NCBI GenBank assembly: GCA_002293455.1
Contig: DBDH01000009.1
Location: 1-57,521, forward strand
Direction: 5' to 3'
DNA from: Treponema sp. UBA937
GTDB taxonomy: Bacteria; Spirochaetota; Spirochaetia; Treponematales; Breznakiellaceae
Length of the DNA stretch: 57,521 nt
In this document: positions 24,081 through 33,927 of the stretch, piece by piece
Numbering within the stretch: the stretch's first letter is position 1
Layout: each line of letters starts with the position of its first letter
Program-made: the position numbers and the translations under genes
The notes under the pieces: model-generated
The model's input: the letters and a program-made list of their open reading frames with translations, nothing else
Databases searched by the model: none
What the model was told of the DNA's origin: nothing

Positions 24081-24861
24081 ATGCGGCAAAAAAGTATTGG
24101 GAATTGTTGTTTTTTCTCTGATTTTTCTTTCCTGCGGTATAGAGGAATATATATATCTAGCTCCTGTACCGGGAGAGTTCAATTCGCAGTCGGGGGATAA
24201 TGTGACAATTCCTTCTTTGCCGAATTCATCTTCGCAATCATCTTATTTTACCAATTATTCGATTTATTATAGGATTTATTTAAGTAATGAATATTTTCCG
24301 GCTGAGATTCCTAAAGAGGAAAACACATACACATCAATAAATCCCAGCTTGTATTCAGATTTTCGTTACATAGAACCTTACACGATCACCGACGACGATA
24401 CCACCATGTCTCCTTCTAATGTATATTCTACATTCAGAAACAGGAATTACAATACCATTGCGGTAGAAGGGATAAATATTGAAACATTGTTAAATAATAC
24501 TGCCGATGGCAAAGAACTGATCCTAGATTTTCGGGAAAATTCTGAAAATCCTCCGGTTTTAATTTTGGACGGTGTTTCTTATACATTAAGAAGATCTTTG
24601 AATGAAGGAGGGCCTTTTACTCCTAAACCTGATTACACTTTTAGGAACAGCGAAGAAATTCGAAACGATGATTACGATAACGACAAGAGTGAGTTTGCTT
24701 TTAATAAGGATGTGCAGGCAAATATACAGGGAAATACAGTCATAGAAACTTCTTATTGTTATGTTTCCCTATACATTGTTAAAGAAGGGGTAGAAACTGC
24801 CGGTTTTACCAGAATATTCAGTTTTCCTACGTTTTTGGGAGTTTTCAGATTACCATCATAA
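24073..24861 (+). CDS. Lipoprotein of unknown function
   Basis: A 262-residue protein with a signal peptide ending in the lipobox FLSCG, so Cys19-20 would be lipidated and the protein anchored in a membrane. The mature part is rich in Asn, Ser, Tyr, Asp and Glu and shows no family I recognise. The GGAGG at 24054-24058 is 14 bases from this ATG but 7 bases from the ATG of a four-codon frame (MPNE, 24066-24080) that overlaps the gene start. Translation may therefore reach the lipoprotein by reinitiation. It follows the TPR gene by 28 bases. Confidence 0.7.
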   Translation: MNECGKKVLGIVVFSLIFLSCGIEEYIYLAPVPGEFNSQSGDNVTIPSLPNSSSQSSYFTNYSIYYRIYLSNEYFPAEIPKEENTYTSINPSLYSDFRYIEPYTITDDDTTMSPSNVYSTFRNRNYNTIAVEGINIETLLNNTADGKELILDFRENSENPPVLILDGVSYTLRRSLNEGGPFTPKPDYTFRNSEEIRNDDYDNDKSEFAFNKDVQANIQGNTVIETSYCYVSLYIVKEGVETAGFTRIFSFPTFLGVFRLPS

Positions 24862-24987
24862 TTTCTTGAAGAAAGAAGAAGACGTTGTTTTATATGATCG
24901 CTACTGTTTATAATGTATATTCTGTCTACTAATTTTTTCCAATCGGCCTGCGGCCGGCCGCTGAGGTTCTTCCGAAGCGCGGTTGCT

Positions 24988-25023
24988 GAGGCACTCGAAG
25001 CATCCGGTGGTTTCGAGTACCTC
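24988..25023. repeat. REP-like inverted repeat, copy 1
   Basis: GAGGCACTCGAA (24988-24999) pairs with TTCGAGTACCTC (25012-25023), one mismatch, 12-base loop. It lies just downstream of the Fic gene's stop codon. A second copy with the same arms is at 49730-49763. Upstream at 24949-24963 is the GC-rich CGGCCTGCGGCCGGCCG. The 24862-25029 gap holds nothing else. Confidence 0.65.
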
Positions 25024-25029
25024 CAATCA

Positions 25030-25761
25030 TCAGTATTCTATGCTAAAATAATCCAAATACGCTTTATAAACATCCTGTGCCGACAAACACGTATCCCGTA
25101 AAAAGCCTTTTTCGCCGGCGTATTCTTTTAAGCCTCGATAGTAAAACAATTTGTGATCATCCTCTATAATGAACGGCACAATATTATTCCGCAAACATTC
25201 CCTGAATAATATAAGCCGTCCGGCTCTTCCGTTTCCGTCCTGAAAAGGATGGATTGATTCAAAATTATAATGAAAATCTATCACTTCATTAAAACTGTGA
25301 TCTTCATGTTTAAGATAATGTTCAATAAGTTTTTTCATTTCAGCCGGAACATTTTCAACTAATGTTGTTTCTTTATTTCCGACCATATTTTCACGTTTTT
25401 TATATTCCCCTACGGCAAACCATTCTTTCTGCGAATCCGATGTTCCGGTTTTTAACAATTTATGAAAATTTTTTATGATATTCTCATTAAGCTTTTTATC
25501 AATGCTCTGCAACAAATATCTAAAACACGCGAAATGATTTACCGTTTCGATAATATCATCTACATTTACGATTTTTTCTTTTTCCATAGCAACCGTATTT
25601 GTTTCATATATGTACCGCGTTTGATCTTCCGTCAGCCTGCTCCCCTCAATCCGATTCGAGTTATAACATAATTTTATTTGCGTTACATGATAAATACCGC
25701 CCTTCAATCCGGAATGCATTTCTTCTTTCAGTCTATGTAATAACATATTATCATTCATCAT
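25030..25761 (-). CDS. Fic-domain protein with N-terminal inhibitory helix
   Basis: Fic enzymes usually transfer AMP from ATP to a target protein; some remove it. The catalytic motif HPFQDGNGRAGR (residues 171-182) is complete. An inhibitory motif of the form S/TxxxEG/N, SNRIEG (35-40), lies at the N-terminus, which defines a class II, self-inhibited Fic protein. The start is ATG 25761 after GGGGG; the frame runs further upstream without supporting signals. At 243 residues it is a compact version. It follows the radical SAM gene by 43 bases. The target is unknown. Confidence 0.85.
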   Translation of the reverse strand: MMNDNMLLHRLKEEMHSGLKGGIYHVTQIKLCYNSNRIEGSRLTEDQTRYIYETNTVAMEKEKIVNVDDIIETVNHFACFRYLLQSIDKKLNENIIKNFHKLLKTGTSDSQKEWFAVGEYKKRENMVGNKETTLVENVPAEMKKLIEHYLKHEDHSFNEVIDFHYNFESIHPFQDGNGRAGRLILFRECLRNNIVPFIIEDDHKLFYYRGLKEYAGEKGFLRDTCLSAQDVYKAYLDYFSIEY

Positions 25762-25804
25762 GCTTTCCCCCGCTTTTCGATTGTTTTTAGCGCAGCAATA
25801 ATAG

Positions 25805-28285
25805 TCAGAATTCTCCGTAAAGATTTTTATACACCGAGAAATAGGACTCCTTTTCATTTTCGGCATTTTTTGCCAAAACATCATGCCTGCGTAAATCGCA
25901 TAAGGTTCCGCCGGAATTAAGACGGGTCTGACGGAACACTTTTTCTTCTTTCATTGGAATATAGATCATTGCGTTATTGCCGCCGGCCGCCTCGGTTTCA
26001 GGATAGTAAGCAAATCCCCACAACAGCGAAGACGCCGAATGTTTTTTGACGCCCCTGGGAACCGTAAAGGAATATGCATTGATTATTTTGATTCCGTCAG
26101 GCAAAACAGGATTCAGTTTTTGTACAAAAAGTTCCGCGTCATAAAGGAGCTCTGTGTCCACTGTGGCGGTTTCGTTATCCGCGCTTATTCCCATAGCCAA
26201 GGGGGCCGCGAAATCGATTCTGGGAACAGGGTTGAACCCTTGGGTAAATCCTACGGGGATGCCGGCTCTGATAAAAGCCATAGAAAACATTTCGATAACG
26301 GCTAGGTGCGGCAGAAAAACCGCGCGGCCTTGTTTAGAAAAAGAAAACAGCATTCGATACGTATATTCTGGATTGGCTCCGGGTTTTATATAAAAAGATT
26401 CAATCTCTTGCGTATGATTATTTATACAAGTTAAAGTATTTTGTGAAGTATCTGATTCCGCATGACAAGAATCGCTGTCTTGTTTTGCCGGCTCTTCTTT
26501 TTGTTGAATAAGCATTGCGTTCTCATCACAGGCTCCGCAATAATGCGTGCATTTTTCCATACATCTTGAAGTAAATTGTGAGGTGTTTGATCTTTGCAAT
26601 TCTTCTTTGAGGAAATCTACGTCTGTTCCTGAATCAATGCAGTGCCAGGGAAGTTCTTTGTCCATATCGCGCGCCCGCAATATTTCTTTTACGGCATCGT
26701 TGTTATCTTCCAGAATCTTCCGCCAAATATCCGGTTTGAAATATTCATCCCACGCGTCAAGGCGGCATCCTTCATGAAAAGCTCTTTCAAGCCAGTCCCC
26801 TACCCGCCCGTCTCCGCGGGAAATAACGCTTTCGATAATCGAAATAAGAGGACTGTGGGTATTTACTTTAAATCCGCGCGGTTTTAATTCGTTTTTTATG
26901 TACATCATTTTTTCGAGGGCTTCATCCTCGCTGATTTGAGGAACCCATTGGTAGGGTGTATGAGGCTTCGGGATAAACACGCCGACGTTTATGTTCATGG
27001 ACATTTTTGTTTTTTGAAATATGTCCAAAATAAAATCAACAATTTCTTTTTCTTCATGATTTTTGCTATAGCCGTTTACATAATCGCCTACCGGAAGCCC
27101 GACCATGAAGTAAAATTTCGCGCTTCTGAATCCCTGTTTTTTTGCTTCGCCGATTATTTCAATAACGTTTTCGCGGCAGACATCTTTGTTGATTGACAAC
27201 TGCCAGGCGTCAACCGGCGTTTCCACGGCAAAGGTTAATCCGCTTTTCCGTACTTCGGATACGCTTTTAATGAGCGGCAGCGAAAATGTGGAAACTTTTA
27301 AAGACGGCAGTTGGAACGAAACATGCTTTGGGGCAAAATCTCTGTTCAGCGAATTGACAAGGGCTCCGATGTTTGCGTAATCGCCCGTTGATAGCGATGA
27401 AAGGCTGATCTCACGGTAACCGCCCTTGCTGACAAATGATTCAACTTCCGCGTGAATTGCCGCGGGCGTCTTTTGGCGCATGGGTCTGTACCAGATGCCG
27501 GCGTGACAAAAGCGGCATCCGTTGGGGCAGCCCCGCATAATTTCCACCGCGCCGTGATGCTGAATTACCTTCATGCTTGGTACGGGGAACACCGAGGCGC
27601 GCGGCGGCCGCTTGGCAAAATTTCCGTCCTTTGCCCTTACGGCGGATTTTTTGCTTTTGGTCCAAACATGCGGACTGGAAATAATAACGGAAAACAATTC
27701 GTCCCGTGACGCGCCGTTTTTCTTTAGGGCTCCAAGCTGCTCCATCAATGTAAAAAAAGCGTCTTCGGCCTCGCCGATCCAGAACGCGTCAATATGATGA
27801 GAAAAAGGCAGCGGATTTGACACGCAGGGGCCGCCCATCATGATGATGGGATCATTTTGAGTTCTATCAGCGTTTTTCAAGGGAATGCCGCCGCTTTGCA
27901 GGATGCTTAAGGCTCCCGAAAAACCCAGTTCGTAGCCGAAAGAAAAGCCCAAAATATCCGCGTCCTTGAGGGCGATTCCCGTATCTAACGCGTATAAAGG
28001 AATCGACTTTTCTTTGAGAAGCTGTTCAAAATCGGGAGCCGGGGCAAAAACCCTGTCGCAGGATACGTTATCAAGCCGATTGATGTTGTTATACAGAATC
28101 TTGACGGCCTGATTCGACATGCCGATCTCATACAGATCGGGAAAGGCAATCACCATTTGAAGCGCCGCTTCTTTTTTTGCGAGGAGTCCGTATTCGCCGC
28201 CCGTATAGCGGGCAGGTTTTTCAACAGACAGCAAAAGACCGCCTAATGTTTCAAGGGGATTGATATAGTGTTTTGTTGATGACAT
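25805..28285 (-). CDS. B12-binding-fold radical SAM protein with DUF2344-like C-terminus
   Basis: An 826-residue protein of the TIGR03960 type. The N-terminal ~220 residues have the cobalamin-binding-like fold (FPDLYEIGMSN, IMMGGPCVSNP). The radical SAM cluster is CPNGCRFC near residues 252-259 (CxxxCxxC). A cysteine-rich patch, CMEKCTHYCGAC, lies near residue 575. The C-terminal part (from YRMLFSFSKQGRAVFLPH) resembles DUF2344, which is often fused or adjacent. It is a conserved bacterial protein possibly involved in RNA or tRNA modification, but the reaction is unknown. Its ATG overlaps the rodA stop codon. Confidence 0.85.
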   Translation of the reverse strand: MSSTKHYINPLETLGGLLLSVEKPARYTGGEYGLLAKKEAALQMVIAFPDLYEIGMSNQAVKILYNNINRLDNVSCDRVFAPAPDFEQLLKEKSIPLYALDTGIALKDADILGFSFGYELGFSGALSILQSGGIPLKNADRTQNDPIIMMGGPCVSNPLPFSHHIDAFWIGEAEDAFFTLMEQLGALKKNGASRDELFSVIISSPHVWTKSKKSAVRAKDGNFAKRPPRASVFPVPSMKVIQHHGAVEIMRGCPNGCRFCHAGIWYRPMRQKTPAAIHAEVESFVSKGGYREISLSSLSTGDYANIGALVNSLNRDFAPKHVSFQLPSLKVSTFSLPLIKSVSEVRKSGLTFAVETPVDAWQLSINKDVCRENVIEIIGEAKKQGFRSAKFYFMVGLPVGDYVNGYSKNHEEKEIVDFILDIFQKTKMSMNINVGVFIPKPHTPYQWVPQISEDEALEKMMYIKNELKPRGFKVNTHSPLISIIESVISRGDGRVGDWLERAFHEGCRLDAWDEYFKPDIWRKILEDNNDAVKEILRARDMDKELPWHCIDSGTDVDFLKEELQRSNTSQFTSRCMEKCTHYCGACDENAMLIQQKEEPAKQDSDSCHAESDTSQNTLTCINNHTQEIESFYIKPGANPEYTYRMLFSFSKQGRAVFLPHLAVIEMFSMAFIRAGIPVGFTQGFNPVPRIDFAAPLAMGISADNETATVDTELLYDAELFVQKLNPVLPDGIKIINAYSFTVPRGVKKHSASSLLWGFAYYPETEAAGGNNAMIYIPMKEEKVFRQTRLNSGGTLCDLRRHDVLAKNAENEKESYFSVYKNLYGEF

Positions 28286-29592
28286 TAATGATCAAACCTT
28301 CTGATGTAAATACTTTGGCATAAACCGATGGCAATCATGATAGAAACAAGGGAAGAGCCCCCGTAAGACATAAAAAGCAGCGGAATTCCGGTAATCGGCA
28401 TAATGCCCATCGTCATGCCTACGTTAATCATAAAGTGAAAAAGGATCATCCCTGAGATTCCGGCAACAATGTAGGAGCCGAATAAATCGGAAGTGGATTT
28501 AATAATTTTTATCAGCCTTAAAAGAATACCCAGGAAAAGCGCGAACACAAATATTCCTCCGATAAATCCCAATTCTTCGGAGAGAATCGAAAAAATAAAA
28601 TCGGTGCTTTGCTGGGGGAGATAGCGGTAATGACTTTGCGTTCCTTCAAGGAATCCTTTGCCGAACATTCCGCCGGAACCAATGGCCGTAATCGATTGAA
28701 TAATCTGCCAGCCCGAACCGCGGGGATCGACATTCGGATCGAGGAAGACAATCAATCTCATCATCTGATAATCCCTGAGGACTTTGTTCGCGAGAAAAGA
28801 CGCGGCAAAAGAAAAAATCAAAATCGCCGATACGTATGTTACCCAGAAAAAATATTTTCTTTTAAAACGGAAAAATCCGTATACGGAAACAAGGGAAATC
28901 AAAATTAAAGAAGCCGTCAAAATAAGAATAAAACGGATATTGGAAAAAATCATAAGGAAGGGATATTCGCCCCGCAAAATAAATTGCTGCCAAAGAGGTA
29001 CAACCATTAGAAAACCGGTGAGTCCTATCCAAATCCCCAGAAACGAGATGTACTTCGCGGGAATTCCGGCAACGGAGGTCATCACAAGAAGGATGGGAAT
29101 AAACACGAGAGCCGTTCCAAAATCCGGTTGAAGAAGAATAATTCCCATAGGAACAAAAACGATCATGCAGGAAACAAAAAATCGCTTGAATTCATTCCGG
29201 CTGTGTTTTGACGCGTCGAGGTATCTGGCTAAAAAAAGGATTGTTGCCACTTTCGCAAACTCAGAGGGCTGAATGCCGAATGAACCAATACCGATCCAGG
29301 CTCTCGCGCCGTTCACCAGCCGTCCAAAAAAAACGGTATACAATATGAGAGCCAGAGCCCCAAAATAGATGTACATTGACAGATCGTATGTTCTCCGGTA
29401 ATCAATAAGAGAAACAGCTATAAGGATAATTATTCCCGCGGAAGCCCATAGAATCTGTTTTATATATTCGTTTGAAAGCTGACGTCCGGAAGATACTCCG
29501 GAAGAATAGATAAAGAAAATTCCAATAGTTATCAGTACTATGACAAACAGGAGCAGCAGAAAATCAATTTCAAGAACATTTTTTACTTTCAT
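28285..29592 (-). CDS. rodA: Peptidoglycan glycosyltransferase RodA
   Basis: SEDS-family membrane polymerase that extends glycan strands in the elongasome with PBP2. The 435-residue protein has about ten membrane helices and family motifs GARAWIGIGSFGIQPSEFAK, LLQPDFGTALVFI, and near the C-terminus GIPLLFMSYGGSS. It lies directly after the PBP2 gene (11-bp gap), as in most bacteria, and this genomic pairing separates it from FtsW. AGGGAG precedes the ATG. Confidence 0.95.
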   Translation of the reverse strand: MKVKNVLEIDFLLLLFVIVLITIGIFFIYSSGVSSGRQLSNEYIKQILWASAGIIILIAVSLIDYRRTYDLSMYIYFGALALILYTVFFGRLVNGARAWIGIGSFGIQPSEFAKVATILFLARYLDASKHSRNEFKRFFVSCMIVFVPMGIILLQPDFGTALVFIPILLVMTSVAGIPAKYISFLGIWIGLTGFLMVVPLWQQFILRGEYPFLMIFSNIRFILILTASLILISLVSVYGFFRFKRKYFFWVTYVSAILIFSFAASFLANKVLRDYQMMRLIVFLDPNVDPRGSGWQIIQSITAIGSGGMFGKGFLEGTQSHYRYLPQQSTDFIFSILSEELGFIGGIFVFALFLGILLRLIKIIKSTSDLFGSYIVAGISGMILFHFMINVGMTMGIMPITGIPLLFMSYGGSSLVSIMIAIGLCQSIYIRRFDH

Positions 29593-29603
29593 GATTCTCC
29601 CTC

Positions 29604-31484
29604 CTATTCTCTCCGGCCCTGGACCGGCATAAGGTATTGCAGTCCAAGCGTTCTTACCGCTTCTTCGTAGGTTTCATCGGCAAAGATGCCCTGGAAAATG
29701 ATTGCCGACGCGTAAGGAGCCCACCATTCCCAGGTATTTCCCGCTTCAACAATAACCGACACAATTACCTGTTCTTCAGGATTAACCGAATCGTATGGGG
29801 CGTATGCGGCAAACCATGAATGCCAGCGGTCTTCAAACCCGACCTCGCCTGTCCCGGTTTTTCCGGCAATTTGTACGGCATCGATATTCAACGGAAAACG
29901 CGCGGTTCCCTCGCTGATTACCGAACGCATATTCTTGCGGACTTCCTGAAACACATCCGCCCCAATATCAGTATTTCTATGGAGTACCGCGGGGCGTGTT
30001 GTTCTGATAACGGCTCCGTTTACGGGATCCCTCACTTCTTTCAGGAGATGCGGCTTGTAGATGGTTCCATCATTTATTACCATGCCGATCATGTTTGCCA
30101 TTTGCAGGGGAGTAACAAGGGTGGCCCCCTGCCCTATCGCGACATTCATGGTATCCCCGTCGAGCCATTTTACGTGCTCCCGCCGTTCTTTCCATTGAGG
30201 CGTGGGAATAAAACCCGCGATCTCTCCCGGAATATCTATGCCGGAAATTTCCCCGAATCCGAACTCTCTTGCGTAAGACACAATTCTTTCAATGCCGAGA
30301 TGATCCCTTGCGACTTCCCAAAAATAAATATCGCAGGACTCGGCCAAGGCCTGCTGAAGATTCACCGGTCCGTGTCCTGGTCTGCGGATATGGCAGCGCC
30401 AGAGCCGTCCCCCGAAAAAGACCTCTCCGAGACAATCGATTGTTTGTTCAGGCGGAAAGGTGCCTTCCGCAAGTATGGCTGTCGTCATCATGACTTTGTA
30501 AGTCGATGCCGGCGGATAACTCGACTGAATGCTGCGGTTAAGAAAAGGTTTTTGCGGATCATTCAGCTGAGCCTGGTATGCCGCCCCCAGTTCGTTTCTG
30601 TTGAACATGTTGGGGTCATACCAGGGATACGATACCATAGCGAGGATTTCCCCGTTCGGCCGCATCACGACCACAGAGCCCATCCGTTTCCCCAGAGCTT
30701 TTTCCGCCAATATCTGAATTGATCTATCAATCGTAAGAACAAGATTGTTTCCCATTACCGCGGGAGTTCTTGAAACATTTTCACTTCCGGCAATACGCCT
30801 TCCCCTTACATCAACTGTTCTGACTTCACGTCCTTCTTTTCCTCTGAGGAGTTCATCATATTGGCGTTCTATGCCGGTTTTTCCGATAATGTCGCCCTGT
30901 TTATAACCTGTATTATATAACATGGTTAATTCGTCTTGGGTGATATTGCCGACGTATCCTATAATATGAGAAAGGCTTCCGGTATCCACAAAATTTCTCA
31001 CGGGCTTTGACTGCCAGGAAACACCGGGAAATGAATCAATCCTTTCAGCCAAAACAGCGATTGTTTCAAACGGAACATTGCCGGCTATTTCTATCTGCTG
31101 ATACAGCCTATACATTTGAGGCGGAACTTTTTGTTCAATACTTTCCCGGGAAACTGATAAAAGTTCCGACAAACGGCTTATAACAGACGGTATTTCGCCG
31201 GTAACAATTTCTCCGGGAGTAATGTTGATGGCAAAGGAATCGGTATTAAGCGTCATCGGCCGGTTAAAATTTCTGTCATATATTTCGCCGCGCTGAGACG
31301 GAATAATAACGGTTCTCTGGGAAATTCTCTGCGCCTGAAAACGATACAATTCACCGCTGATAACCTGCATCATGAATAATTTTATGACATACACAGCCAC
31401 AATAACGATAAATATCACTTGAAGAATTTTTATCCTGATATCAGGCTTAACATCTATTTTAGAAAACTGGTCTGCTGAAATCAT
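29604..31484 (-). CDS. mrdA: Penicillin-binding protein 2 (elongasome transpeptidase)
   Basis: Cross-links peptidoglycan during cell elongation. The 626-residue protein has one N-terminal membrane helix (about 21-40), a dimerisation domain with RGEIYDRN, and the transpeptidase domain with the active-site serine in STYK (327-330), SCD as the SxN-type motif (383-385) and KTG (542-544). The AGKTGTGE context is typical. Its first codons overlap the mreD stop by 4 bases, so translation is coupled. Inhibited by beta-lactams in the family. Confidence 0.96.
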   Translation of the reverse strand: MISADQFSKIDVKPDIRIKILQVIFIVIVAVYVIKLFMMQVISGELYRFQAQRISQRTVIIPSQRGEIYDRNFNRPMTLNTDSFAINITPGEIVTGEIPSVISRLSELLSVSRESIEQKVPPQMYRLYQQIEIAGNVPFETIAVLAERIDSFPGVSWQSKPVRNFVDTGSLSHIIGYVGNITQDELTMLYNTGYKQGDIIGKTGIERQYDELLRGKEGREVRTVDVRGRRIAGSENVSRTPAVMGNNLVLTIDRSIQILAEKALGKRMGSVVVMRPNGEILAMVSYPWYDPNMFNRNELGAAYQAQLNDPQKPFLNRSIQSSYPPASTYKVMMTTAILAEGTFPPEQTIDCLGEVFFGGRLWRCHIRRPGHGPVNLQQALAESCDIYFWEVARDHLGIERIVSYAREFGFGEISGIDIPGEIAGFIPTPQWKERREHVKWLDGDTMNVAIGQGATLVTPLQMANMIGMVINDGTIYKPHLLKEVRDPVNGAVIRTTRPAVLHRNTDIGADVFQEVRKNMRSVISEGTARFPLNIDAVQIAGKTGTGEVGFEDRWHSWFAAYAPYDSVNPEEQVIVSVIVEAGNTWEWWAPYASAIIFQGIFADETYEEAVRTLGLQYLMPVQGRRE

Positions 31485-31987
31485 CGGCGTTCTCTCCGGT
31501 CAATCAGAATTGAGCTGAACAATCTCAGAAAGGCAAACATCAAAGGAGCCAAAAGCGTGTTCATAATCAATTCAACCCAAAACACCGGAATGTCCAGTCT
31601 GTATGCGGGGACGGCTTCGGTAAAAAGAAGATGCAGAAAAAAAGTAAAGACGGCCTTCATTACGGTGGATGAGGCTCCCAGCGCCATCGGTAAAAAGAAA
31701 TAATCCAGGAAAAAAGTTCCCTTAAATAAACCGATGATTGCGCCGGTAAGCGTTCTTATCAACGCGTTTAATCCTAGGGGAGCCGCGGAAATAAAATCCA
31801 GAAAAAGCCCCCCGATAAATCCGGTCAATTGTCCTTTCATCATGCCATTCACATAAGAAATGTATACAAGGATCAAGAGCGCTAAATCGGGGACCGCGTG
31901 ATAAAGCGCTATTTTCGCGAGAAGCGTCGATTGAAGGACCGCGGCGGCAATGATAAAAACAGACGCGAAAAAAATATTTTTAACCAT
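31481..31987 (-). CDS. mreD: Rod shape-determining protein MreD
   Basis: Small integral membrane component of the elongasome. The 168-residue protein has five or six hydrophobic segments and the family feature GLFLDFISAAPLGLNAL, where MreD proteins carry the G-x-x-x-D-x-x pattern. Identification rests on this motif, the length and its place between mreC and mrdA. It overlaps mreC by 8 bases and mrdA by 4. Confidence 0.9.
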   Translation of the reverse strand: MVKNIFFASVFIIAAAVLQSTLLAKIALYHAVPDLALLILVYISYVNGMMKGQLTGFIGGLFLDFISAAPLGLNALIRTLTGAIIGLFKGTFFLDYFFLPMALGASSTVMKAVFTFFLHLLFTEAVPAYRLDIPVFWVELIMNTLLAPLMFAFLRLFSSILIDRRERR

Positions 31988-32876
31988 CGTTTTGTCCCTG
32001 ATATTCCGCGCGGTATTCCGCGGTTTCCGTAATGATCACAAACACATATTCCAGCTTTGAAAAATCGATAGACGGTTTAAGCTCAACATCGATAGTGTTT
32101 TCAGATTCCTGGACCAGCACTTTTGCCACGCGCCCGATATTTATATCGGGAGGATACAATCTCCCCATGCCGCTGGAAACAACCATATCGCCAAATTGTA
32201 TTTCTTCTCCGGCCTGTCTCCGGATAAAACGCATAAGCAAGGCGTCTTCAAAGCGTCCCTGTCCTTCAACAATTCCTTCATAACGGGATTCCGAAAAACG
32301 GGCGGAAACATAGGAGCTTGTATCATATAAGGGCATGATAAGACTTTCGACAAATCCCGCCTGTACCACTTTGCCGACAAGAGCCTGCATTCCGTCCTGG
32401 AACGCGATAACCGGCATGTCGGCATTGAGTCCTTCCCTGCGGCCTTTATTTATTACAAAGGCCGAATACAGACTATCAGGATCGCGGGCGATAATTTTTG
32501 CGGGAATATGCCGATAAATGATGGTTTCGGAAAATCCAAGCTGTTCTTTCAGGCGGATATTTTCCTGCCTGATTTCGGCGGAACTCCGTTCCAGCTGCTC
32601 ATACCTGCTGATTCTATCGCTTAGTTCGTTGTATTCTTCGCGAAGCGTCGCCAGTTCTTTTACGGAAAGAACTGTCCTAGACACAAAAGAACCTACCGCG
32701 TCAACAGTGCCGCGTACACCGGAAAAAACAGAAAGCCCTGTGTCTTTAAAATTGACAATAAAACTTCCGGAAGAAAGCACCAGCAATGTGAACGAAAGCG
32801 CCGTCAAAAAAATAAACACATAAGCATTCCATGTTAAACGCTTTTTTAAAGGCCTTCTCCCTTTCGTAACATTCAT
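31980..32876 (-). CDS. mreC: Rod shape-determining protein MreC
   Basis: Bitopic elongasome protein that activates PBP2 from the periplasm. The 298 residues show a basic cytoplasmic start, one membrane helix (about residues 15-38), a coiled coil (about 70-115, ELATLREEYNELSDRISRYE) and the beta-barrel domain with MVVSSGMGRLYPPDINIG and LPLYDTSSYVSARFSES-like text. It lies 3 bases after mreB. Confidence 0.93.
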   Translation of the reverse strand: MNVTKGRRPLKKRLTWNAYVFIFLTALSFTLLVLSSGSFIVNFKDTGLSVFSGVRGTVDAVGSFVSRTVLSVKELATLREEYNELSDRISRYEQLERSSAEIRQENIRLKEQLGFSETIIYRHIPAKIIARDPDSLYSAFVINKGRREGLNADMPVIAFQDGMQALVGKVVQAGFVESLIMPLYDTSSYVSARFSESRYEGIVEGQGRFEDALLMRFIRRQAGEEIQFGDMVVSSGMGRLYPPDINIGRVAKVLVQESENTIDVELKPSIDFSKLEYVFVIITETAEYRAEYQGQNDG

Positions 32877-32879
32877 GTC

Positions 32880-33908
32880 CTATCCGTTCAGACTGTCATA
32901 AATACTGCGGCTGTTGTCAAATCCTCTGGCATTTTCAAAATACATACCCGCTCCAAGAGCGACACAATCCATGGCGTTTTCCGCAACTATTACGGGAACA
33001 CCGGTTTCCTTGGATATAAGTTTCGGCAGCCCTTTTAACAGCGAACCGCCGCCGGTCATAACAATTCCATGTTCCACGATATCGGCAGCCAATTCAGGAG
33101 GAGTTTGTCCAAGGGTAACTTTAATTTCATCAATAATTTGGGTGATAGGATCTTTTAAGGCTTCCCGGACTTCAACGGAATCGATTTCGAGGCGGCGGGG
33201 AAGCCCGGTAATGGCGTCGGTTCCTTTAATTTCCATCTTTTCGATGGTTTTATCCGGCGAAGCGTTTCCAATTTCAATCTTTAAACGTTCGGCAGTCTGC
33301 TCCCCAATAATAAGATTATGAACGCTGCGGACATGCTTTATGATAGCCTCATCGAATTCATCGCCCCCAAGACGGATGGCGTTTGTAACAACCATATCGC
33401 CCATAGAGATGACAGATATTTCGGTGGTGCCTCCGCCGATATCGCAGATCATGTGCCCCACGGGTTCAAAAATAGGGATTTTCGCCCCAATCGCGGCGGC
33501 AAGGCTTTCCTCAATAGTATCAACGTCCCTCGCTCCGGCTTTAAGAGCGCTTTCCTGAACGGCTCTTTTTTCAACTTCCGTAATGCAGGAAGGGATCCCA
33601 ATCATCATTCTAGGCTTTACAAAACGGTAACGGGGAATGACCTTGGAAATAAAATAACGGATCATTTTTTCGGTTGATTCCAAATCCGCGATAACCCCGT
33701 CTCTCATGGGACGGATAGCGATAATATTCCCGGGAGTTTTCCAGAGCATCCGTTTCGCGTCGGCGCCGACCGCCACAATTTTTTTGGTTCCCCGTTCAAC
33801 AGCAACCACCGACGGTTCATTAATGACAACACCTTTTCCACGTATATAAATAAGAGTGTTGCACGTTCCAAGATCAATACCTATATCTGATGCGTTTTTG
33901 TTGAACAT
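32880..33908 (-). CDS. mreB: Actin-like rod shape protein MreB
   Basis: Cytoplasmic actin homologue guiding the elongation machinery. Nucleotide-binding motifs are all present: IGIDLGTCNTLIY (phosphate 1), CDIGGGTTEISVIS (phosphate 2) and GIVMTGGGSLLKGLP (adenosine). I chose ATG 33908, preceded by GGAGGGG, over the frame start at 33956, because it gives the standard 342 residues and avoids overlapping the upstream TPR gene's end. Confidence 0.97.
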   Translation of the reverse strand: MFNKNASDIGIDLGTCNTLIYIRGKGVVINEPSVVAVERGTKKIVAVGADAKRMLWKTPGNIIAIRPMRDGVIADLESTEKMIRYFISKVIPRYRFVKPRMMIGIPSCITEVEKRAVQESALKAGARDVDTIEESLAAAIGAKIPIFEPVGHMICDIGGGTTEISVISMGDMVVTNAIRLGGDEFDEAIIKHVRSVHNLIIGEQTAERLKIEIGNASPDKTIEKMEIKGTDAITGLPRRLEIDSVEVREALKDPITQIIDEIKVTLGQTPPELAADIVEHGIVMTGGGSLLKGLPKLISKETGVPVIVAENAMDCVALGAGMYFENARGFDNSRSIYDSLNG

Positions 33909-33927
33909 AACCCCTCCATCATCATCG

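Noticed and set aside
24913..25101. Short plus-strand frame opposite the end of the Fic gene
   Set aside because: It reads through the REP-like element and into the antisense of fic, without a ribosome binding site or recognisable protein.
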